Positions 44,982 to 54,703 are shown, counted from the stretch's first letter. The stretch: DNA of 64,000 bases from CALMEC01 sp963765105 (GCA_963765105.1 CAVXUW010000001.1:42063-106062), one strand, 5' to 3'. The notes: generated by a model not told the origin, from the sequence alone. Program-made: numbers and translations.

Positions 44982-45428
44982 TCAGGTGAACTCGCGGCGG
45001 TTGAGCATGCCCCCAACCGAGATGGCGACCCCGCCAATCAGCGCGAGGAAGATTCCGTACTTGAGTTCGAAGAGCGAGCCGCCGGGTCGCACCAGCATGC
45101 GAAAGAGGACGAGAAGCGCCGCGACGGATCCGGCGGATTCCACGATACGGCGCAGTGACTGATCCAACTTTCCGGTGCCGACGAGGCCGATGATCGCCAC
45201 GCAACCGATCGCAACGATCACGAGGGCGACGTCCACGTACGTAAAGACGTCGAATGCCGAGAAGGTCAGTTTCTGCGTGAACCCAGTGATGAACGCGTCA
45301 GCGATCGGGTCGCCGGCACTCCCCAGGGCCCCCGTCGCCAACCCGTACCAGGGCAGAAACAGGGCGGCGAGCAGGGCAATCGCACCACCAAGGGCCACGC
45401 GATCGCCTTTTGTTAACTGCACCGTCAC
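44982..45428 (-). CDS. Four-helix membrane protein
   Basis: 148 residues. GTG 45428 is chosen because GGAAGGA sits seven bases upstream; the frame extends to 45443. Four hydrophobic segments (VALGGAIALLAALFLPWYGL, VALVIVAIGCVAIIGLV, AGSVAALLVLFRML, YGIFLALIGGVAISVGGML) with short loops, and a cytoplasmic basic C-terminus RREFT. No catalytic motif is seen. Convergent with the secreted protein at 44414. Function unknown. Confidence 0.6.
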   Translation of the reverse strand: MTVQLTKGDRVALGGAIALLAALFLPWYGLATGALGSAGDPIADAFITGFTQKLTFSAFDVFTYVDVALVIVAIGCVAIIGLVGTGKLDQSLRRIVESAGSVAALLVLFRMLVRPGGSLFELKYGIFLALIGGVAISVGGMLNRREFT

Positions 45429-45525
45429 GCCGCGTCCTTCCACGTCACCGACACATCGCTTCCTTCGAAGTATCGGCGCTCGGTTACAGCACTTGAGCGA
45501 GGAGTCGTCGGCGGCTCGTCACAAC

Positions 45526-46713
45526 TCAGAGGCGGAAGGCTGCGCGCATCGACGGCGCCGTCGCAGCAAACCCGAGGAACGGTAGTCCGAGTAACTCCTC
45601 GGTCGTCCTGAGCATCGAATAGTGGTTGAACGGTTGGTTGCTCGTACGGCGATGTGACGTCGGGGCGATCACGATCGTCGCGATGTGGTTCTCCGGGGTG
45701 CCGTCGCTCTCATCCCAGGTCAGGAACACCACGGTTCGGCCCGCCTGGTATTGCGGCGTTCGCACAATCTTGGGAATGAACTGTCGAAGCCACGCATCAC
45801 CCGTGGCGACGGGACAGTCGTGTGTGCCGTTGCACAGGTCCGGTGTGATGAACGTGAAACGGGCGCTGAGATCTGGGGGGTCAGCCAGCGGCACGTTGCG
45901 GGTGGCGCATTCTGCTGCGATCGGCGTGTAGTACGTGGCCGGGTTGTGCCGCACGGCATATGTGCCCGAGTTGGCCAAGGCACAGTTCGTCGGCATGTTG
46001 TCCTGAAGCGCCCGCCAGTTGCCCTTCAGCTGCCCGAAGATCGAGTCGATGTTGAGCGGGTGAGCGGTTGGGGGACCGCTGTCGGCAAGGGCGTTTTGCA
46101 TCGTGCCGGAGGTCATCGCGATGTAGTTGCGTAACGACGGATGGATCTCTGCACTCATCTGGGTGGCGTTGCCATAAGCGCGGGAAAGCTGCGTGAGGTA
46201 GGGGGCCGCCGGCGCCCCAATGACGTGCTCGTAGTTTTTGTTCTCCATCACGATCCAGACGACATGATCGACGCGGAACATCCCCGGACGGACCGTGAAG
46301 ATGCTGCTTGCGCGACGGAACGTGGTCGTTCCCGGTGCCCGGACCGCAGCGACGAGGCGGCGGGGGCCCGGTTCTATCGCCGGCAGACGAAAACGCGCGG
46401 TGAAACGACCGAGACGGTTGGTTTTGACCCGCGTGGCCCGTACCCCACCGATGTCGATCACGCCCGTCGACGCTGCGGGAAACCCCTTCCCCTGAAGTTC
46501 GATCACTTGACCGAACTTTCCGGTCGCAACCGGCACCGTCACTGACGGCGCCGCCGCCGCGGACGCCGCGCCAATGAGCAACAGGACGATGGCACATCCG
46601 AAAACGCCCTCCGCCGAGGCTCTGCGTGTCCGAGTCGTGCCCGGTCTCCCGCCCGGCGCGACTGAGTCGCATCGAAACGCCGACTTCGTACCTCGTGGCC
46701 CCTCACGGTTCAT
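45526..46713 (-). CDS. Exported phosphoesterase (phosphatidylinositol/acid phosphatase family)
   Basis: 395 residues from ATG 46713 with AAGGAAG upstream. A long basic N-terminus precedes a signal-type helix (VFGCAIVLLLIGAASAAAA). Residues 55-140 form an Ig/IPT-like beta domain (GKFGQVIELQGKGFPAAS). Residues 145-395 are a phosphoesterase domain (PF04185-like): VDHVVWIVMENKNYEHVIG, MSAEIHPSLRNYIAMTSG, VVFLTWDESDG-TPENHIATIV and the late HYSMLRTTEELLGLP. These enzymes act as secreted acid phosphatases or phospholipases C; here probably phosphate scavenging outside the cell. Monocistronic. Confidence 0.8.
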   Translation of the reverse strand: MNREGPRGTKSAFRCDSVAPGGRPGTTRTRRASAEGVFGCAIVLLLIGAASAAAAPSVTVPVATGKFGQVIELQGKGFPAASTGVIDIGGVRATRVKTNRLGRFTARFRLPAIEPGPRRLVAAVRAPGTTTFRRASSIFTVRPGMFRVDHVVWIVMENKNYEHVIGAPAAPYLTQLSRAYGNATQMSAEIHPSLRNYIAMTSGTMQNALADSGPPTAHPLNIDSIFGQLKGNWRALQDNMPTNCALANSGTYAVRHNPATYYTPIAAECATRNVPLADPPDLSARFTFITPDLCNGTHDCPVATGDAWLRQFIPKIVRTPQYQAGRTVVFLTWDESDGTPENHIATIVIAPTSHRRTSNQPFNHYSMLRTTEELLGLPFLGFAATAPSMRAAFRL

Positions 46714-46825
46714 TGATCTTCCTTCGCCGGATGCGATGGGACATTCCCGGATCGGGATTCATTTCCTTCTGGTACCCGACCCCGGCGCTGAGCACGAGCA
46801 TCCACAAGCAGGTTGGGAACGATGC

Positions 46826-47215
46826 TTAGAGGACGGTGATCTGGGCGGCGTGACCGGGCGAACGGGCGAGACGCTCATCGCGGGTGACCAGTGGGCATTG
46901 CAGAGCTTCGGCGAGAGCGACGTAGGTGGCGTCGTACGCGCTCAGGTTGTCGCGGAGGCTGAAGGCCCGTCGACGTAAGGAGTCGCCGGCAGACCACCTG
47001 TGCAGTGGGAGATACTCAAAGTCGGTGAGGACGTCCTGCGCTCGGGTTGCGGTGATGCGCCCTTCGCGTGTCAGCCCGCGAAGCGCAGAGACGATCTCGA
47101 CGTCGAGAAGGGCGGGACTGTGCAGCTCCTCATCAGCCATATGGGCCCGCAGCGATTCGCTTCCGTCGACCCCGGTGAGGGCGTCGACGATCGCGGAGCA
47201 ATCGACGACGATCAC
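46826..47215 (-). CDS. FitB/VapC-type PIN toxin
   Basis: 129 residues from ATG 47215, overlapping the antitoxin stop by four bases. PIN fold: MIVVDCSAIVDALTG (Asp 5), SPALLDVEIVSALRGL (catalytic Glu), LSAYDATYVALAEALQCPLV and TRDERLAR (acidic pair). All four acidic positions are present, so it should be an active ribonuclease, unlike the pair at 35.4 kb where one is doubtful. Expression is likely coupled to the upstream antitoxin. Confidence 0.85.
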   Translation of the reverse strand: MIVVDCSAIVDALTGVDGSESLRAHMADEELHSPALLDVEIVSALRGLTREGRITATRAQDVLTDFEYLPLHRWSAGDSLRRRAFSLRDNLSAYDATYVALAEALQCPLVTRDERLARSPGHAAQITVL

Positions 47216-47469
47216 CCTCTGGCGCGCCGAGTGAGTTCGTTGTCGCGTTCGTTCCGGGCGCCGTCGAGGACGTCGACCACTGATCCGGACGCCCGTTCGG
47301 CCCTCTCCGCAGCGCGCTCGAGCACCTCAGCCACCGTTGGACGCGCCGCCGCGCTCTCGATGACCTCGAGCACGTAGGCGTTGAGGGACTGACCGCGGCT
47401 TGCAGCTCGGGCCTTGAGCACTCGACGCGTCTCATCAGGCACGTTTCTAATCTGCAGTGGCGAAGGCAT
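47212..47469 (-). CDS. FitA-like ribbon-helix-helix antitoxin
   Basis: 85 residues from ATG 47469. PSPLQIRNVPDETRRVLKAR and ASRGQSLNAYVLEVIESAA form the FitA-type RHH DNA-binding fold (strand I-R-N-V-P, two helices). The C-terminal half (AAERAERASG onward) is charged and would wrap the toxin. It precedes and overlaps the toxin gene and has a near-leaderless promoter with repeated GAATG-AT elements. Autoregulation is expected. Confidence 0.82.
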   Translation of the reverse strand: MPSPLQIRNVPDETRRVLKARAASRGQSLNAYVLEVIESAAARPTVAEVLERAAERAERASGSVVDVLDGARNERDNELTRRARG

Positions 47470-47504
47470 ACATTCATAATAGCACTAGATGCATTCACTT
47501 TGCA
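47470..47504 (-). promoter_or_regulatory. fitAB-type promoter, near-leaderless
   Basis: On the minus strand TGCAAA (47504-47499) and TATTAT (47481-47476) are spaced by 17 bases; the ATG follows the -10 box by six bases. GAATGCAT and GAATGTAT repeats lie between and after the boxes and may be antitoxin operator half-sites. Confidence 0.55.
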
Positions 47505-47598
47505 TGCAGCCCGATCGGGTCGCCGTGCCGTTTCGAGAGACGCGCGGTCGTTGCGGGGTTCATGGATGATGTGTCGATCGAAACCAGGAGGTCAGGTC

Positions 47599-48246
47599 AT
47601 GAGTCGTTGGGCCAATGAGCAGTTCTTCGAGGATCTCGCCGCCAGAGGCGGCTACCGCATTACACGTTCGGGTCCGGGTGATTTCACGTTGAGCGGTGCT
47701 CGCGGTGCGATTGAGTGGACCTGCCGGGCTCACCGGTACAGCGACACGGAGCAGACGACCGCGTCGGTGTCGTGGCTGTGTCCGACCGTGGCCATCCGCG
47801 AACACGACGTCCGCGATGTCATCGCATCGTTGCACGATGGGGCGACAGGTCGTGCGATACCTGCGCTTCCTCCCTCGCTGACGGTGTCGTATTCCGGGCC
47901 GCAGACCGATCTGGGCCATCTCGTCGACGTTGTCCGAAGCCGTAGCCTGAAGGCCCTGTGGCAGCGTCCACAGCGCGAGCTCGTGATTGATGATCCGTAC
48001 GGCATCGTCGACGACGACCTCGCCGGGCGACTTGAACATTGGCCACCTGCCTTCACCGGTGCTCGTGAGGATCGGCCGGTTCGTCTGTCACTCGTTCGTC
48101 TTGAGACCGACGGTCTGTGGGTTCGGTCCGAAGGATGGTGGGATAGCGCCGCCACCCTCGATCATCAAATTCGACTGGGCATTGATCTCGCCGCCCGGCT
48201 GGCGATGGTGCGCAGCGCGGACTCGCCGCCCACCGAAGAAGCGTGA
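47599..48246 (+). CDS. Hypothetical soluble protein
   Basis: 215 residues from ATG 47599, directly after a strong AGGAGGT ribosome site (47586-47592). No signal peptide or membrane helix. The N-terminus WANEQFFEDLAARGGYRITR leads into an alpha/beta body with SGPGDFTLSGARGAIEWTCR and later EDRPVRLSLVRLETDGLWVR. A long family of DUF-type cytoplasmic proteins would fit, but none is recognised. It is divergent from the FitAB pair and has no obvious partner. Confidence 0.65.
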   Translation: MSRWANEQFFEDLAARGGYRITRSGPGDFTLSGARGAIEWTCRAHRYSDTEQTTASVSWLCPTVAIREHDVRDVIASLHDGATGRAIPALPPSLTVSYSGPQTDLGHLVDVVRSRSLKALWQRPQRELVIDDPYGIVDDDLAGRLEHWPPAFTGAREDRPVRLSLVRLETDGLWVRSEGWWDSAATLDHQIRLGIDLAARLAMVRSADSPPTEEA

Positions 48247-48451
48247 TGACCGCGACAGACTACGGTGACGGTGGTCACGACGAGCGGAACGAGTGTCACC
48301 ACCAATGGGAACGAACGAGAGACGACGATGTCGTACTGAGCCCCTCCTGGGTCGGTATATGTCCGCGGCCGATCGTCTCTTTATACGACAGAAAGTCAGT
48401 GTCCTCTGCGACCAAGAATCCACCCCTCGACGCGACACGAGGCCACGAGAT

Positions 48452-48713
48452 CTACCCCAACGCAGAGAGGGCGGCGTTGACCAGCGCCAGCTCGTCGGCG
48501 GTTACTTCGGGGGTGACCTTCCCGGGGACGGCCGCGATGAGCAGGTCGTTGAAGGCGCTGGATCTCGGCAAGTGCGTCCGTCTTCATCGCTGATGACGAC
48601 GAGGCCGGAGGTGGCGGCGGCTCAGGTCGTGGCGGCTCAGGTGGCGACGGCTCAGGTGGCGGCGGCTCGGTGTCGTGGGCGACACAACTCGGGTTGCTGG
48701 CCTTGCTGTTCAT
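48452..48713 (-). CDS. Small protein with proline-rich N-terminus (one frameshift)
   Basis: From ATG 48713 (or ATG 48587) the frame gives a Pro/Glu-rich stretch (TEPPPPEPSPPEPPRPEP) and then MKTDALAEIQ. After one extra base near 48558 it continues FNDLLIAAVPGKVTPEVTAD, then ELALVNAALSALG and a TAG at 48454-48452. The second part has strong GC at third positions and a helical, protein-like composition, so I favour this strand over the Gly/Ser-rich opposite one. Function unknown; 87 residues at most. The 205 bases before it (48247-48451) show nothing. Confidence 0.4.
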
Positions 48714-48749
48714 TCGTCGTCGGCGAGTGAACTGCTCTAGGGGCTCATC

Positions 48750-49737
48750 ATGTTGCGCTTAGTCGCACCGGCAACGATCACGAAGGGCCGCATGGCGCTG
48801 ATCAGCGTGGCCGGCCCCGGTGCCGAGATCCTGCTGGGCCTTGTTGGACTCGTAGCCATGGGTGCCGACCTCACGTCATTTCATACGATGACACCGGGTT
48901 ACCGGGGCATCTTGCTGTGGTTCGGCCCGATTCTTGGCTTGGCGAACCTGATACCGATCCTTCCGCTTGACGGCGGCAACATCGTGGCGCTCGGATTCGA
49001 ACGGCTACTTCCCGGTCGGGGCCGCTACCGCTACCAGCAGGCAAGCCTGGCCATGGCCGGCATGCTGACCGTCGCCGGCGTGCTACGAAGCCGGAGCGGG
49101 TCGCTCTCCGCGCTCTTGCTGCCTGGCGTGATGTTGCTCGCCATGAACTGGGGCGTGCTCAGCGCCAGTCGGCCAGCCAACGTTGCCAACGATCCCGCTA
49201 CTGGTGCCGCCGCCGCCGAAGCCATGTCGTGGCACACCGGCAAACTCCAGCCGTTTCCTGCAGGTACCAGCCCGTCACCGTGGTTGACCGCGAGCCTGCT
49301 ACATCGCTCGGGAGACCGGGTGGGTGCTGCACGCACCCTTGGCGATTCCTTGGCCTTCTCTTCGGGGTACTGGCACCTCGCCGATGATGCCCCGCACGAC
49401 GCGCTGCCTCGCGCTCGTGGAGCTTGTGCCTGAAGCTGCCTCGGTTGAGAACCTGCAGGCTGCTCGCACGTTTCATCACGTCCTGCACCGCCTCGGCTAC
49501 CTGCAACGAGCGATCGCGTACGGCGCTCGGATCTTCGAACGCCATCGCGACTCCTTCACCGCCCATCAATTGGCGACCGAGTTGGCGGTTTTGGGCCACA
49601 GCGATCCCGCAATGGCCTGGCTGCGAACTGCACTCGCCGACCCTGCTGAGCACGACCGTCTCAGCGACTCCGGCCTCGATGCCCTGCGATCTCGCCCCGA
49701 CTGGGCGAGCGCCATCGGTATGCCACCGCCCCGCTGA
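48750..49737 (+). CDS. Site-2-protease-like membrane protein lacking HExxH (frameshifted)
   Basis: It starts at ATG 48750. The M50 family second-half signatures are present: ALISVAGPGAEILLGLVGLV and the metal-ligand region ANLIPILPLDGGNIVALGFE (L-P-x-D-G-G). Three to four helices follow to about residue 130. The part that should precede this, holding the HExxH zinc motif, is absent; the frame is closed by a stop at 48738-48740. A shift near 49405 joins WHLADDAPH to a TPR-like soluble tail (LVELVPEAASVENLQAAR, RTFHHVLHRLGYLQRAIAYG). Without HExxH it cannot be an active zinc protease, so it is probably 5'-truncated. Confidence 0.55.
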
Positions 49738-49828
49738 CCCACCCTGCCGTTCAGATTCCGGGTCGAGACGCGGACGGTCGTCAGACAAGGCCGAGGCCTC
49801 GCCTGACGATCCTGCACGCAACGATCGG

Positions 49829-51147
49829 CTAGAAGCCGAGGCTGCCGCGGACGGTGTTGAGTAGTTCGGTGATTGGCACGCGGACCTGCTCCATGGTGTC
49901 GCGGTCGCGGACCGTGACGGCGTTGTCCTCGAGGGTGTCGAAGTCGACGGTGACGCAGAACGGCGTGCCGACTTCGTCCTGGCGGGCGTAGCGCTTGCCG
50001 ATGGACTGGGTCTCGTCGTAGTCGCACATGTAGTGCGGCTGCAGAATGCTGAGCACCTGCTCGGAGACGGCCGGTCAAGCTCGTCCTTCTTCGACAGCGG
50101 CAGCACCGCGACCTTGTACGGGCGCCAGCCGTGGATGCAGCCGCAGCACGACGCGGTCTCGCCCTTGACCTCTTCCTCGTCGTAGGCCGCGAGCAGGAAG
50201 GCGATCGTCGTGCGGGTGGCACCGGCGGCCGGCTCGATGACGTGCGGCATGTAGCGCTCGTTGGTGGCTTGGTCGTAGTACTCGAGCTTCTCGCCCGAGT
50301 GCTTGGCGTGCTGGGTGAGGTCGTAGTCGCTGCGGTTGGCGATGCCCTCGAGCTCGTCCCAACCCCACGGGAACAGGAACTCCACGTCGGACGTGCCCGA
50401 CGAGTAGTGCGACAGCTCGTCGGCGTCGTGCGGGCGCAGGCGCAGCATGCTCGTCGGGCATGCCGAGGTCGAGGTACCAGCTGATAGCGCTCGTCGCACC
50501 AGTACTCGTACCACTGCTGGCGCCTCGTCCGGCGGGACGAAGAACTCCATCTCCATCTGCTCGAACTCGCGGGTGCGGAAGACGAAGTTGCCGGGCGTGA
50601 TCTCGTTGCGGAACGACTTGCCGACCTGGGCGATGCCGAACGGCGGCTTCTTGCGCGTGGTGTGCAGCACGTTCGTGAAGTTGACGAACATGCCCTGCGC
50701 CGTCTCGGGCCGCAGGTAGGCCACGGCGCCGGCGTCCTCCACCGGGCCGGCGTGGGTCTTGAACATGAGGTTGAACTGCGCGGGCCTCGGTGAACGTGCC
50801 CCGCTTGCCGCAGCTCGGGCACGTGATCCGGGTCGTCGAGCTTGTCGAGACGGAACCGCTGCTTGCAGTTCGTGCAGTCGACGAGCGGGTCGGTGAAGTT
50901 GGCCAGGTGGCCGCGACGCCTCCCAGACCTGCGGCGGGCCGAGGATGGCCGCGTCGAGGCCGACGACGTCGTCGCGCAGCTGCACCATCGACCGCCACCA
51001 CGCGTCCTTCACGTTGCGCAGCAGCAGCACGCCGAGGGGGCCGTAGTCGTAGGTGGACCGGAAGCCGCCGTAGATCTCGGCGGACGGGAACACGAAGCCC
51101 CGGCGCTTGCAGAGGTTGACGATCTGATCGAGTTCGGTCGCTGGCAT
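49829..51147 (-). CDS. glyS: Glycyl-tRNA synthetase (frameshifts)
   Basis: About 438 residues from ATG 51147. Class II enzyme of the single-chain (alpha-2) type: LCKRRGFVFPSAEIYGGFRS, TYDYGPLGVLLLRNVKDAWW, the motif-2 region FGIAQVGKSFRNEITPGNFV, FRTREFEQMEMEFFVPPDE, VIEPAAGATRTTIAFLLAAY (motif 3 region) and the anticodon-binding end GTPFCVTVDFDTLEDNAVTV. It charges tRNA-Gly, essential for translation. Extra bases near 50915, 50785, 50510, 50460 and a stretch near 50075 scatter the frame. Last of the uppS-recO-glyS unit. Confidence 0.88.
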
Positions 51148-51203
51148 AGCCCGGAGATGTTAGTGGCCCAACCGTCGCGGGTCCGCCTTGCATTTGCCGC
51201 TGC

Positions 51204-51944
51204 TCAGCGGCGGTCGGCCGCGCATCGGGCTTGTCGAGGATGTGTACCGCCCGCAATCGGCGCTCGACGTGGTGCTCGAACGCCTTCACTGCGAGCTGGT
51301 CCACCTCGTGGGCTGCCGGTCCCTCGTCGGCAGCCAAGACACGAGCGAGTTCGCCGTTCAGAATGCCGCGAATGATGTCCGGCGCGTCGGCCGACATCGG
51401 AGTGCCCTGGCGGCACGTCACGGCACAGCGCGCCGCCCTGGTGGGCATCGAAGGCCACGAGGGGCCCGGCTGACTCGCATGTCACGCACTCGTTGAGCTC
51501 GGGTGCGACCCCGTCGGCGGCGAGCAGTTTCAAGTAGAATGCTGGCACGAGTAGTCGTGACGGTCGGGTCTGGAGCGCTCGAATTGCGCCGACAAGCATG
51601 TGGTAGAGCCGGGCGTTGGCTTCGTGCTCGTGCGTAATCTGGTCGACCGCCTCCAGCACGCCACGCCGGCTGACAGTCGGTCGAGATCCTCGCGGACAGT
51701 GCGGAACAGGTCGACCGTCTCGGCCTGGTTGATGGTGTCGAGCTCGCTTACCCTCACGTACCAGCAGATTGATGTGAGACAGCGGTTCGAGCCGCCCACC
51801 GAACCGACTTGAGCCCTTTCGCACGCCCTTGGCCACCGCGCGTACCTTGCCGTGCTGCTCGGTGATGATCACCACGATGCGGTCGGCTTCGCCCAGCTTG
51901 TACGTCCGCAGCACCACACCGGGGTCGCGGTAGGTGGCGGTCAC
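51204..51944 (-). CDS. recO: DNA repair protein RecO (frameshifts)
   Basis: About 246 residues from GTG 51944. OB-fold N-terminus: TATYRDPGVVLRTYKLGEAD and RIVVIITEQHGKVRAVAKGV, RKGSSRFGGRLEPLSHINLL. The middle has LLVPAFYLKLLAADGVAPEL and the zinc-type cysteines CVTCESAGPLVAFDAHQGG; the C-terminal helix is AFEHHVERRLRAVHILDKPD. It works with RecF/RecR in loading RecA on gapped DNA. Shifts near 51770, 51690, 51540, 51440 and 51265. The start overlaps the uppS stop by four bases. Confidence 0.85.
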   Translation of the reverse strand: MTATYRDPGVVLRTYKLGEADRIVVIITEQHGKVRAVAKGVRKGSSRFGGRLEPLSHINLLVREGKRARHHQPGRDGRPVPHCPRGSRPTVSRRGVLEAVDQITHEHEANARLYHMLVGAIRALQTRPSRLLVPAFYLKLLAADGVAPELNECVTCESAGPLVAFDAHQGGALCRDVPPGHSDVGRRAGHHSRHSERRTRSCLGCRRGTGSPRGGPARSEGVRAPRRAPIAGGTHPRQARCAADRR

Positions 51945-52664
51945 GCCTCCAGGCCACCAAAGCGGCGATCGCGCCGCTGGTACTCGCGCACCGCGTCGGC
52001 AAGGTGCTCGCGCCGGAAGTCGGGCCACAGCACGTCGGTGAACACCAGCTCGCTGTAGGCCAGCTCCCACAGCAGGAAGTTCGAGATGCGGTACTCGCCC
52101 GACGTGCGCATCATCAGGTCGGGATCGGGCATCTCGGGGTGGTACAGCCGCTGCGCGATCGCCTTCTCGTCGACCTTGTCGGCGGCGATAGCCCTCGGCC
52201 ACGATGCTGTCGACCGCATCGACGATCTCGGCGCGGCCGCCGTAGTTGAACGCGAAGGTCAGCGTCAGCGTGCGTGTTGTGCTCGGTCAGAGCCATCGAC
52301 TCGTCCATCCGCTTGAGCAGTCGCCGCGGCACACGCCAATCGCGACGACCGGCGAAGCGGATGCGCACGCCCTGCTCGTGGAGCTCGTCTCGGCGGCGCA
52401 GCAGGATGTACTCGTTGAAGCGCATCAGGTAGCGCACTTCGTCGACCGGTCGCCGCCAGTTCTCGGTCGAGAACGCGTACACGGTGAGCCAGTTGATGCC
52501 GAGCTCGAGCGCGCCCTCGACCGCGTCGAACAGCGCCTCTTCGCCGGCGGCGTGGCCTTCGGTGCGCTTCAGGCCACGTGCGGTGGCCCAGCGGCCGTTG
52601 CCGTCCATCACGCAGCCGACGTGGGTGGGGATGCGGGATTGGTCGAGTCCGTCGAGCAGGCCAT
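51941..52664 (-). CDS. uppS: Polyprenyl (undecaprenyl) diphosphate synthase (frameshifts)
   Basis: About 240 residues, starting near ATG 52664. Cis-prenyltransferase signatures: GCVMDGNGRWATARGLKRTE (catalytic Asp), LTVYAFSTENWRRPVDEV, TLTFAFNYGGRAEIVDAV after repair, and PDPDLMMRTSGEYRISNFLL followed by WELAYSELVFTDVLWPDF. It makes the C55 lipid carrier needed for peptidoglycan and the polysaccharides encoded elsewhere in the window. Shifts near 52640, 52272 and 52190. First gene of the minus-strand unit; divergent from dinG. Confidence 0.9.
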
Positions 52665-52755
52665 CACCCGAACGTTACCGCTGCAGCGGCCCGCCGTCGG
52701 TATCCGCGTGTGAGCGGTCCCCGAATGTGGGGGCGCGGCCGTCTACGATGCTGCG

Positions 52756-54680
52756 GTGTCCACGGCCGACCGACCTCGCTGCAGCACGCCTGCAATCGGT
52801 GGTCGGCCACCTTGCGGGCGGCGGCGAGAGCCCGACCGGGCCAGCGCGAATGACCCGTGCGGTGGCCGACGCGATCGAAACCGGCCGCCACCTGGTGGTG
52901 CAGGCCGGCACAGGCACCGGCAAGAGCGCTGGCCTACCTGGTGCCGATCATTGTCCGGCCGCAAGGTCGTGGTGGCCACCGCGACCAAGGCGCTGCAGGA
53001 CCAGCTCGCGACCAAGGACCTGCCGTTCCTCGGCCGAGCAGCTCGACCGGCCAGTGCGCTTCGCCGTGCTCAAGGGCCGGTCGAACTACCTGTGCCTGCA
53101 GCGTGTGCGCGAGATCGCAGGCGGCGGAGAAGGCCAGCTCGAGATCGACGACGTGGCGCCGCACGATCAAGGCCGAGATCCGCAAGCTGCTGCTTGGGCC
53201 GGGCACGACCGAGACCGGCGACCAGGCCGAGCTCGACTGGGCACCGTCGCCACGGGCGTGGCAGGCGGTGACCGCACCTCCGAGGAGTGCCCGGGCGCCA
53301 CGGTGCCCGCTCGGCGAACCGTGCTTCGCCGAGGCGGCCCGCCGGAAGGCGGCCATGGCCGACGTGATCGTCGTCAACATGCACCTGTACGGCACCCACG
53401 TCGCGTCGGGCGGCGCCGTGCTGCCCGAGCACGACGTCGTCGTGTTCGACGAGGCCCACCAGCTCGAAGACATCACCTCCGACACCGCTGGCATGGCCTC
53501 GGCCCCGGCCGCTTCCTGAACTGGGCCCGCATCGTGCGCCAAGTCCTTGCCGACGACGACTGATGGCCGCCGGAATCGCCGGATCGGCGACCCGGCTTAC
53601 GCATGCCAGCACACCGTCGTCGGATCAGCGACTCGCCCGACCGCTTCCGCCGAGCATCGGCGAACAGCGCTGGCCGAGGCCGCGGCAGCGTCGAGCAAGA
53701 TCCTGGCGGCGCTGCGGCCAGATCGACAACGAGACCGACGACGTCAAGCAGCGAAAGCTGCGGGCCACGAAGGCACGCCGGTCGCTGGCCGAAGACCTCG
53801 ACAGGGCCATGGCGCTCGCCGACGGCTACGTGGCCTGGGTGGAGGGCGGCTGCCGACCGGGCCACGCTCGCCGATGGCCCCCATCGACGTGGCCCCGTGC
53901 TGCGCGCCAAGGCGTGTGGCAGGTCAGCGCACCGCCATCCTCACGAGCGCCACCATCCCCGCCAGCCTCCCGGAGCGGGTCGGGCTCGACCCCGGCGGCA
54001 CCGACAGCGACTCGACGTGGGCAGCCCGTTCGACTACGCGGTCGGCCGGCATCCTCTACAACGCCACCCACCTGCCCGACCCTCGCCCGCCCGACTACAC
54101 CGCCGCGGTCCACGACGAGCTCGAGGCGCTCATCACCGCGGCCGGCGGCCGGACGCTGGCGCTGTTCACGAGCTACAAGGCGCTCGGCGCCGCCGTCGAC
54201 GCCTTGCGGGCCCGGCTGCCGTTCCGCATCCTCGAGCCAGCGCGACCTGCCCAAGACCGCACTGGTCGCAGCGCGTTCGCCGTGAGGAATCGGCCTGCCT
54301 GTTCGCCACCACGGGCCTGTTCCAGGGCATCGACGTGCCCGGCGCCACGCTCAGCCTCGTCACGATCGACAGGATCCCGTTCCCCCGCCCCGACGACCCG
54401 CTGCTCGAGGCGCGGCGCGAAGCTGCCGGCGCCGCCGCGTTCCGCGACGTCGACCTGCCCCGCGCCGCCACCTGTTGGCCCAGGCCGCCGGCCGGCTCAT
54501 CCGCACGGCCGACGGACCGTGGTGTGGTCGCCGATCCTCGACCCGCGCCTCAACAAGGCCGGCTACCGCTGGGACGTCGTGAACGCACTGCCGCCGATGC
54601 GTCGAACCCGCCACCGCGCCGAGGCCGAGGCGTTCCTGCGTGAAATCACCGGCCAAGCACCGCCTGACCGGTGTGCCTGA
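52756..54680 (+). CDS. dinG: DinG/XPD-type Fe-S DNA helicase (many frameshifts)
   Basis: About 640 residues from GTG 52756. Superfamily 2 helicase: HLVVQAGTGTGKS (Walker A), KVVVATATKALQDQLATKDL, a cysteine set for the Fe-S cluster (NYLCLQR, EECPGA, CPLGEPCF), the DEAH box VVVFDEAHQLEDITSD, ILTSATIPASLPERVGL, GRTLALFTSYKALGAAVDAL, ACLFATTGLFQGIDVPGATL and QAAGRLIRTADGP. It unwinds forked or RNA-containing duplexes in repair. About fifteen single-base shifts, for example near 52785, 52930, 52955, 53035, 53125, 53160, 53280, 53510, 53850 and 54240. The stop lies in a 13-bp tandem repeat. Confidence 0.85.
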
Positions 54681-54701
54681 CCGGTGTGCCTGACCGGTGT
54701 G
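54663..54701. repeat. 13-bp sequence repeated three times
   Basis: CCTGACCGGTGTG occurs at 54663-54675, 54676-54688 and 54689-54701 without mismatch. It covers the dinG stop codon and ends two bases before the response-regulator stop at 54704, in the space between two convergent genes. It may be a slippage expansion or contribute to termination. Confidence 0.8.
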
Positions 54702-54703
54702 GA

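Noticed and set aside
48600..48735. Plus-strand Gly/Ser-rich tract with LLALLFIRRRR as a GlyGly-CTERM protein
   Set aside because: The frame has a stop just upstream and no start or exported body, and the minus strand reads more convincingly as coding. It is kept only as an ambiguity.
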